Source: Candidatus Rokubacteria bacterium 13_1_40CM_69_27 (GTDB lineage: Bacteria; Methylomirabilota; Methylomirabilia; Rokubacteriales; CSP1-6). From it: a stretch of 36,062 bases of DNA. The stretch's first letter is position 1; each line of letters opens with the position of its first letter. The stretch is from positions 1-36,062 of the forward strand of contig MNEF01000082.1 in the NCBI GenBank assembly GCA_001917535.1, written 5' to 3'. This document shows positions 31,122-36,062 of the stretch, piece by piece. The notes beneath the pieces were generated by a model, which worked only from the letters and a program-made list of their open reading frames with translations, was not told the origin of the DNA and made no database searches. A program made the position numbers and the translations under genes.

Positions 31122-32312
31122 GTGCGGACGCCCATCCTCCGGCTCAAGCGGGGGCGCGAGGCGCGCGCCCGCGCCCACCCGTGGATCTTCAAGGGCGACG
31201 TCGCCGACGTCAGCGGCGGCGCGCCCGGTGCCGCCGTGACCGTGGTGGACGCCGGGAACCGCTTCGTGGGACGCGGGCTCTACAACCCCCGCCCGGCCCT
31301 CTGCTGTCGCCTGCTGACCTGGCGGGACGAGCCCCTCGACCCTGCCTTCTTCCGCCGGCAGATCGCGACGGCGCTCGCTCTCCCGGGCCGCGGCCCCGCG
31401 CTCTCCGGGGCGGGGAGGCTCGTCTGGAGCGAGGCCGACGGTCTGGCGGGCTTCGTCGCCGACCGGTACGGGCCGATCCTGGTCATTCAATGCCTGACGC
31501 TGGGGATGGCCGCGTGCCGGCACGAGCTGGTGCCGGCGCTTCGTGCCGGGGCCGGTGACCTTCCCGTCTTCTCCGCCGACGAGGCCGCGCCGGCGCGCCT
31601 GGAGGGCTTCGAGCCCGCCCGCGGCTGGTTCGACCGATCCGGGCCGGCGCGGGTCATCGTCGAAGAGGCGACGGTCCGGCTGGGCGTCACCTTCGGCGAG
31701 GGCCACAAGACCGGCCTCTACCTCGATCAGCGGGACAACCATATCCGCCTCGGCGCCCTCGCCCATGGCCGCGACGTGCTCGACGCCTTTTGCTACACCG
31801 CAGCCTTCGCCTGCCACGCCCTCGTGGGCGGCGCGCGCCGCGCCCTCTGCATCGAGTCCTCGCCGGAGGCGATCGCCGCCGCCCGCGACAACTTAACGCT
31901 CAACGGCGTCGCCGAGCGCGCGGAGATCGTCGCCGCCAACGCCTTCGACGAGCTCCGCCGGCTGGAGCGGGTGGGCGCTCGCTTCGGCGTCATCGTGCTC
32001 GACCCGCCGCCCTTCGCGCGGGGGCGCCAGGCGCTGGAGGCCGCCGCCCGCGGCTACAAGGAGATCAACCTGCGCGCCATGCGGCTGCTGGAGCCGGGTG
32101 GGCTCCTGGCGACCTTCTCCTGCTCCCATCACATCTCGGCGGCGCTCTTCGAGGAGATCTGCCGCGACGCGGCGTTGGACGCCGGCGTGAGGGCGCGAGT
32201 CGTGGAAACGCTGACCCAGAGCCCCGACCACCCCGTGCTCCTGACCGTCCCCGAGACCCGCTACCTGAACGGCCTCCTGCTCGAAGTGGTGCAGCCGGGC
32301 CCAGGCGGGTAG
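31122..32312 (+). CDS. RlmI-like rRNA (cytosine-5) methyltransferase
   Basis: This 396-residue protein has an N-terminal PUA domain (LKRGREARARAHPWIFKGDV), then the RlmI-specific EGHKTGLYLDQRDNH segment near residue 190. The SAM-binding LDAFCYTAAFACHAL follows, with IVLDPPPFARG and TFSCSHHIS, the last with the catalytic-type Cys. RlmI methylates C1962 of 23S rRNA in E. coli. It starts at GTG 31122, 12 nt after the upstream methyltransferase. The last residues (QPGPGG and the stop) are encoded by the distal arm of repeat element C, so the natural C-terminus, expected near LLLEVV, has probably been replaced or extended. Confidence 0.9.
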   Translation: MRTPILRLKRGREARARAHPWIFKGDVADVSGGAPGAAVTVVDAGNRFVGRGLYNPRPALCCRLLTWRDEPLDPAFFRRQIATALALPGRGPALSGAGRLVWSEADGLAGFVADRYGPILVIQCLTLGMAACRHELVPALRAGAGDLPVFSADEAAPARLEGFEPARGWFDRSGPARVIVEEATVRLGVTFGEGHKTGLYLDQRDNHIRLGALAHGRDVLDAFCYTAAFACHALVGGARRALCIESSPEAIAAARDNLTLNGVAERAEIVAANAFDELRRLERVGARFGVIVLDPPPFARGRQALEAAARGYKEINLRAMRLLEPGGLLATFSCSHHISAALFEEICRDAALDAGVRARVVETLTQSPDHPVLLTVPETRYLNGLLLEVVQPGPGG

Positions 32313-32432
32313 GGCTTGCGCGACCCGTTCCCGCCGCGCGTCAGCGGCGCCGCCCGTGAGGTGGCCTCTCCGCCACGGGACCGACGCCGCCGGGCTCGTG
32401 GTCGAGCAAGCCCTACCCGCCTGGGCCCGGCT
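32293..32432 (-). repeat. Inverted-repeat element C (conserved loop, private arms)
   Basis: Arms 32293-32319 and 32406-32432 form a perfect 27-bp inverted repeat around an 86-nt loop. On the minus strand the loop begins TCGACCACGAG (from 32405) and ends GGGAACGGGTCGC (32332-32320), as in element B except for one base near the end. A nested inner structure is possible: GCGGCG/CGCCGC, then CCCGTG/CACGGG or the alternative GTGGC-ggagag-GCCAC. The exact 11-mer GAGGTGGCCTC (32358-32368) is shared with element B. The proximal arm abuts the stop codon of the minus-strand MBL gene; the distal arm contains the stop codon of the plus-strand rRNA methyltransferase gene. Confidence 0.88.
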
Positions 32433-33469
32433 CACCACCTCCGAGTCTCGCCGTGCTTGAGGACCCAGACCCGGTCGGGTCCGAGCCCTCGGCGACGCGC
32501 CTCGCCCTCCAGGCGCCGGGGCGGCTCGTCGAGCGGTTCGTCGGCCAGATCGAACGTCCCCCAGTGAATTGGGATCAGCTGGCGGGCGCGGACGTCCTCG
32601 AACACCTGGACGGCCTCCTCGGGCGTCGTGTGACCGGACTTCATGATGGCCGCGGGCAGGTAGGCGCCGATGGGGACCGCCGCCAGGTCGAAGGGGCCCA
32701 GGCGCGCGCCGATCTCCTTGAAGACACCGTAATACGCAGTGTCGCCGGCGAAGAAGAACCGCTTGCCCCGCCCCTGCACCGCCCAGCCGCTCCAGAGGCG
32801 TCGGTTGCGGTCCCAGAGCGTGCGTCCCGAGAAATGCTGCGCCGGCAGGCACGTCAGCGTGAGTCCCCGCTCCCGCCGACTCTGCCACCAGTCCAGCTCC
32901 TCGACATCGGTGATACCGCGGTCCGCGAACCAGGCCTTGAGGCCGAGCGGCACGACGAAGCGCGGCCGGTGGACGGCCGCCAGCCGCGTGACGGTCGCCA
33001 CGTCGAGGTGGTCGTAGTGATCGTGGGAGATCAGGACGAGGTGGATCGGGGGCAGGTCCTCGAAGCGGAGCCCGGGCGGCGTGACGCGCCGAGGGCCCCC
33101 GAACCGGACCGGGCTCGCCCGCGCCGACCACTGGGGGTCGGTCAGGAGATTCACGCCGTCGAGCTGCACGAGCAGCGTGGAGTGGCCCACCCAGGTCACC
33201 AGCGCCTGCTCGCGGTTGTCGCGCAGCGCAGCGCCGTCGTTGGGCACGCGGGGCAGGTTCGCCGTGCGCGGGCTGAAGGTCGTGGACCAGATGCGGGCCA
33301 GGAAGAAGCGGGTCCGGAGCCAGCCCCGCGCGGACGCAGAGGCCGGGCTCGTGTTGGCGAAGCCGCGCTCGCGGTGATGGGGCGGCGCGCCCGGCACCGG
33401 CCCGCCGACGTCGGCGCATCCGCCGCAGACGAGGACGGCCAGGACGAGGCCACGGGCCCGTCGGAGCAC
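32432..33469 (-). CDS. Exported MBL-fold metallohydrolase (NAPE-PLD/UlaG-like)
   Basis: This 345-residue protein has the metallo-beta-lactamase motif SHDHYDH (H149, H151, D153, H154). It also has GHSTLLVQLDG and LLTDPQWSARASP before it, FAGDTAYY after it, and a final HWGTF. These features fit the branch containing NAPE-hydrolysing phospholipase D and UlaG-like lactonases. An N-terminal hydrophobic stretch ends LVCGGC, a signal peptide with an imperfect lipobox, so it may be a lipoprotein. The start is placed at GTG 33469, 11 nt after the GAF kinase stop; no Shine-Dalgarno is seen. It closes the two-component operon, followed directly by repeat element C. Confidence 0.85.
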   Translation of the reverse strand: MLRRARGLVLAVLVCGGCADVGGPVPGAPPHHRERGFANTSPASASARGWLRTRFFLARIWSTTFSPRTANLPRVPNDGAALRDNREQALVTWVGHSTLLVQLDGVNLLTDPQWSARASPVRFGGPRRVTPPGLRFEDLPPIHLVLISHDHYDHLDVATVTRLAAVHRPRFVVPLGLKAWFADRGITDVEELDWWQSRRERGLTLTCLPAQHFSGRTLWDRNRRLWSGWAVQGRGKRFFFAGDTAYYGVFKEIGARLGPFDLAAVPIGAYLPAAIMKSGHTTPEEAVQVFEDVRARQLIPIHWGTFDLADEPLDEPPRRLEGEARRRGLGPDRVWVLKHGETRRW

Positions 33470-33480
33470 GATGGCGAGGG

Positions 33481-34731
33481 TCAGTCGGCGGGCGTGCCGA
33501 ACGGCAGCTCGATCGTGAACGCGGCGCCCCCGCCGGGGCGATTTTCGGCCCGCAGTCGGCCGCCGTGCTCGCTCATGATCCCGTAGGAGACCGACAGGCC
33601 GAGCCCGCTGCCGTCGCCGGGCGGCTTGGTGGTGAAGAAGGGGTCGAAGATCCGCGGAAGCACCTCCGACGCCATGCCCGGGCCGGTGTCCAGGACCTCG
33701 ATCACGGCGCGATCTCCCGCCGGACGCACGCGCACCGTCAGCTGCCGGTCGCGCGGGTGTCTGGCCATGGCCTGGTGCGCGTTCTGCACGAGGTTGAGGA
33801 GCACCTGTTGCAGCTGGTTCTCGTCGGCGTAAACCGGGGGACACGGGGCCAGGTCCGTCTCGACGCGGATCGCGTCTTGCTGGAGCTGGAAGGCCTTGAG
33901 CTCCAGCACCCGCCGCACCAGATCGGCCAGCGAGCACGGCCGGCGCTCCGGCGGGTAGTGGCGGGCGAACATCAGGAGATTCTGGACGATGCGGGCGGCC
34001 CGCGACGTCTCTGCCGCGATGATCTGCAGCCGCTCGCGCAGGGCCGGCTTGAGCTCGGCGTCGGCCAGCACCAGATGCGCCTGGCCCAGGATCGTCGTCA
34101 GCGGGTTGTTGATCTCGTGGGCGACGCCGGAGGCCAGCTCGCCCACCGCCGAAAGCTTCTCGGCATGGATGAGCTGGGTCTGGGTGCGCCGGAGCTCCTC
34201 GAGCTGGCGCCGGGTCTCCGAGTACAGGCGGGCGTTGTCGAGCGCGATGCCGATCTGGTCGGCGGTGGCCTGGACGAGCGCGACCTCCCGGTCGTCGAAG
34301 CCCTCCGTCGTCTGCCGCCCGAGCGACAGCGTGCCGAGGATGCGCCCGCGGCTCCGAATAGGCACGCACACGAAGCCCCGGATCTGATCCATGCGCACGG
34401 CGGCCCGGGCCGGAGGGAAGAGGTCGGGCTCGCCGGCCACGTTTTCCAGCCGCAACGTCTCGCCGGTGGCGGCGACGCGGCCGATCAGCCCTTCGCCCAT
34501 CGGCAGGCGGCGGTTGACCTCGCGCAGCCGCGGCGACAGCCCGCGATCGCCTTGCAGCAGGAGGCGCAGGCCGTCCTCGGAGACGAGGTGGAGGCTCGAG
34601 ATCTCGTGGCCGGTGACGTGCGTGAGCGCATCCAGCGCCGTGCGCAGCACCTCGTCCACGTCCAGGCTGCGGCTGACCGTCTCGGCGACCGTGTGGAGGA
34701 TGGTGAGGTAGGGATCGACGGCGCGCTTCAA
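33481..34731 (-). CDS. GAF-domain sensor histidine kinase
   Basis: This 416-residue soluble kinase has a GAF domain at about residues 20-170, for example GLIGRVAATGETLRLENVA and FVCVPIRSRGRILGTLSLG. A HisKA dimerisation helix carries the phosphorylated H205 in GVAHEINNPL. The HATPase domain is at about 290-412 (NLVQNAHQAM, VLDTGPGM, GSGLGLSVSYGI). No transmembrane segment is present, so it should sense a cytoplasmic signal. It starts at TTG 34731 in a TTGA overlap with the response regulator gene, which strongly suggests co-translation with it. Confidence 0.92.
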   Translation of the reverse strand: MKRAVDPYLTILHTVAETVSRSLDVDEVLRTALDALTHVTGHEISSLHLVSEDGLRLLLQGDRGLSPRLREVNRRLPMGEGLIGRVAATGETLRLENVAGEPDLFPPARAAVRMDQIRGFVCVPIRSRGRILGTLSLGRQTTEGFDDREVALVQATADQIGIALDNARLYSETRRQLEELRRTQTQLIHAEKLSAVGELASGVAHEINNPLTTILGQAHLVLADAELKPALRERLQIIAAETSRAARIVQNLLMFARHYPPERRPCSLADLVRRVLELKAFQLQQDAIRVETDLAPCPPVYADENQLQQVLLNLVQNAHQAMARHPRDRQLTVRVRPAGDRAVIEVLDTGPGMASEVLPRIFDPFFTTKPPGDGSGLGLSVSYGIMSEHGGRLRAENRPGGGAAFTIELPFGTPAD

Positions 34732-35408
34732 CTCTGGGCGACGCTCTTGTGGGCCACGCCCAGCGCCGCTTCGATCGACGATCGGGCAGCGTGCGGCAGG
34801 TCGCCCAGGTCCGCCGCGACGCTGGCCAGCAGCGCGATCTCGCCGAGGTGCTGGACGGCGGCCGCTCCGCGCCCGGCCCGCGCCTCGCCAGCGGCCGCCA
34901 GGGCTGCCGTCTCCAGGCGGTCGCCGGTGGAGGCGCGGCTCGCGGGAGACATCCCGCGGACGGCGTGGAAGACCGCCAGGATCAGCTCCTTCCAGGCGTC
35001 GTCGGAAGCCTCGTCGGGCGCCCCGTCCAGGCTTCCCGCCTGGAGCAGCCCGGCCGCGACGGCCCGATCGAGGTAACCGAAGTCGAACGGCTTGGCCACG
35101 TAGTCGAACGCCCCGATCTTCAGCGTTTCCCGCGCCAGCGCGACATCCTCATTGGCGGTGACCATGATCACCACGAGGCTCTCGTCGGCGGCGCGCAGCC
35201 GCCGGAGCACCTCGACGCCGTCCATTCCCGGCATGCGCACGTCGAGCAGAACCAGATCCGGCCGCGCGCGCCGCACGATCGCCAGCGCATCGACGCCGTT
35301 GGAGGCGGTCTCCACGGCGTAACCCTGGGTGGCGAAGTACTCGCTGAGCACGTCGAGCACCGGCTGCTCGTCGTCGACGATCAGGATCCGGCCGAGGGAG
35401 TCCGTCAT
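34728..35408 (-). CDS. Response regulator with non-DNA-binding C-terminus
   Basis: This 226-residue protein has an N-terminal receiver domain with the acidic pocket D12-D13, phosphoacceptor D56 (LLDVRMPGMDG) and K106 (YVAKPFD). The remaining about 100 residues are Ala-rich and helical, with no helix-turn-helix, GGDEF or AAA+ domain that I recognise. It may act by protein contact or as a phosphate relay. The ATG at 35408 lies 7 nt after the stop of the upstream kinase; the longer frame upstream overlaps that kinase and is rejected. Confidence 0.9.
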   Translation of the reverse strand: MTDSLGRILIVDDEQPVLDVLSEYFATQGYAVETASNGVDALAIVRRARPDLVLLDVRMPGMDGVEVLRRLRAADESLVVIMVTANEDVALARETLKIGAFDYVAKPFDFGYLDRAVAAGLLQAGSLDGAPDEASDDAWKELILAVFHAVRGMSPASRASTGDRLETAALAAAGEARAGRGAAAVQHLGEIALLASVAADLGDLPHAARSSIEAALGVAHKSVAQS

Positions 35409-35415
35409 GGCGCGG

Positions 35416-36062
35416 TCAGTCTCGCGCCGGCAGGGTGAGGACGAACTCGGCGCCGGCCGCGCTGGCGGCGGCCAGGCGCACCGTCCCCCCGTGAGACTCG
35501 GCGATCGTCTGAGCGACACAGAGCCCGAGACCCGCGGCGGCTGGTTTGGTGGAGAAGAACGGATCGAAGATCCGCGGCGCATCGTGGGACGCGACCCCCC
35601 CGCCCGTGTCGGCGACGGCGATGTCGATCGTGCCGTCGGCGCGGCGCGCCCGGATCTCGAGCCGGCCTCCCGACGGCATCGCTTCCAGCGCGTTGACCAC
35701 GAGCTGGGTGAGGGCCGTCGTCAGCTGGTCACGGTCGGCCAGCAGCGTCCGGGCCTCGGGGGGAATCACGACATTGGTGAGGAGGGCGGCACCCTGGGGC
35801 ATCCGCGTCCGGAGCGATGCCAGGACGTGGCCGACGGTCTCCCCGAGGTCGATGGGATTGATTTCCGGTACCCGGGGACGCGCGAAGACGGAGAGGCTCT
35901 CGATGATCTTGGAGGCCCGGAACGCCTGCTCCTCGATGGTGCGGAGCGCCCGCTCCAGCCGCTCCGGCTCCGGGGCCTTGCCGTTCTTGAGCCCCAGCTC
36001 CAGCAGCTGCGCACGGGCGAGGATGACGGCGAGAGGGTTGCGGAGCTCGTGAGCGATGCCCG
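35416..36062 (-). CDS. Sensor histidine kinase, N-terminus beyond window
   Basis: This 215-codon 3' portion enters from the right edge in the frame ending at 36060. It begins within the H-box GIAHELRNPLAVILARAQL, so HisKA starts just outside. The HATPase domain follows with VVNALEAMPSG (N box), VADTGGGV (G1), FDPFFSTK and GLGLCVAQTIAESHGG (G2), ending FVLTLPARD. The sensing part is not visible. It precedes a response regulator by 7 nt and heads the kinase-regulator-kinase-MBL operon. Confidence 0.92.
   Translation of the reverse strand, partial: GIAHELRNPLAVILARAQLLELGLKNGKAPEPERLERALRTIEEQAFRASKIIESLSVFARPRVPEINPIDLGETVGHVLASLRTRMPQGAALLTNVVIPPEARTLLADRDQLTTALTQLVVNALEAMPSGGRLEIRARRADGTIDIAVADTGGGVASHDAPRIFDPFFSTKPAAAGLGLCVAQTIAESHGGTVRLAAASAAGAEFVLTLPARD

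Noticed and set aside
30105-31817. 570-codon minus-strand open frame across agmatinase and methyltransferase genes
   Set aside because: Three well-supported plus-strand genes occupy the region; the antisense frame has no domain.
24424-32432. Reading the three inverted-repeat elements as plain intrinsic terminators or as MITEs
   Set aside because: No T-tract follows the stems and the loops are long with conserved ends, unlike terminators. The arms differ between copies and there is no obvious target duplication, unlike MITEs.
1-36062. CRISPR arrays, insertion sequences, phage genes, rRNA genes
   Set aside because: No regularly spaced direct repeats, transposase or integrase motifs, phage structural genes or rRNA sequence were seen.

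Overview
This is a very GC-rich bacterial chromosome segment with dense, mostly short-gapped genes. The content suggests an environmental Gram-negative-type bacterium: beta-barrel outer-membrane proteins, TPR lipoprotein-like scaffolds, Ddl/MurG peptidoglycan enzymes, a secreted multiheme cytochrome c and a tungsten/molybdenum aldehyde:ferredoxin oxidoreductase. Together with a pyruvoyl-type arginine decarboxylase, this style resembles Methylomirabilota/Rokubacteria-like genomes. That placement is inference from gene content only. No phage, transposase, integrase or CRISPR array was seen.

Layout. 1-7.4 kb: 3' part of a multiheme cytochrome c (-), a DUF4160/DUF2442 pair of less GC-rich composition, a DUF2877 protein, an M1 aminopeptidase, a periplasmic trypsin-like protease fused to rhodanese and cyclic-nucleotide-binding domains, a 33-residue ORF with the best Shine-Dalgarno site of the window, dUTPase and a YtxH-like membrane protein. 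7.5-13.2 kb: a THEP1-type NTPase, an outer-membrane barrel, tRNA-Asp, an SDR, a TPR/barrel protein, a BON-domain protein, an Hpt protein, and a truncated small gene ending at tRNA-Val. 13.4-19.6 kb (-): aldehyde ferredoxin oxidoreductase and two overlapping TPR genes. 19.6-24.3 kb (+): HAD hydrolase, RarA, a membrane protein, Ddl and MurG. 24.5-27.3 kb: a HhH DNA glycosylase, an orphan substrate-binding protein, Maf and DUF4321.

27.3-30.3 kb is a complete spermidine module. The + arm (pyruvoyl arginine decarboxylase, agmatinase-family enzyme) would turn arginine into putrescine, and the - arm (SpeD, SpeE) would turn putrescine into spermidine. The two arms diverge from a 381-bp region carrying two similar, mirror-image promoter-like sequences. 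30.3-36 kb: two methyltransferases (+), then a (-) operon of histidine kinase, response regulator, GAF histidine kinase and an exported metallo-beta-lactamase-fold protein.

The most unusual observation is a family of three 126-140 bp elements (24424-24549, 26861-26995, 32293-32432). Each has 25-27 bp almost perfect inverted arms whose sequence differs from copy to copy, around a 76-86 nt loop with conserved ends (TCGACCACG at one end, GGGTCTC or GGGTCGC at the other) and a shared inner hairpin. All three have the same orientation and begin within 9 nt of the stop codon of a minus-strand gene. I do not recognise them as a described repeat family.

Translation signals are mixed. Some genes have clear Shine-Dalgarno sites; others have a -10-like hexamer 6-10 nt before the start codon and no Shine-Dalgarno, which suggests leaderless mRNAs. 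Three genes appear to start with TTG inside a TTGA stop/start overlap.
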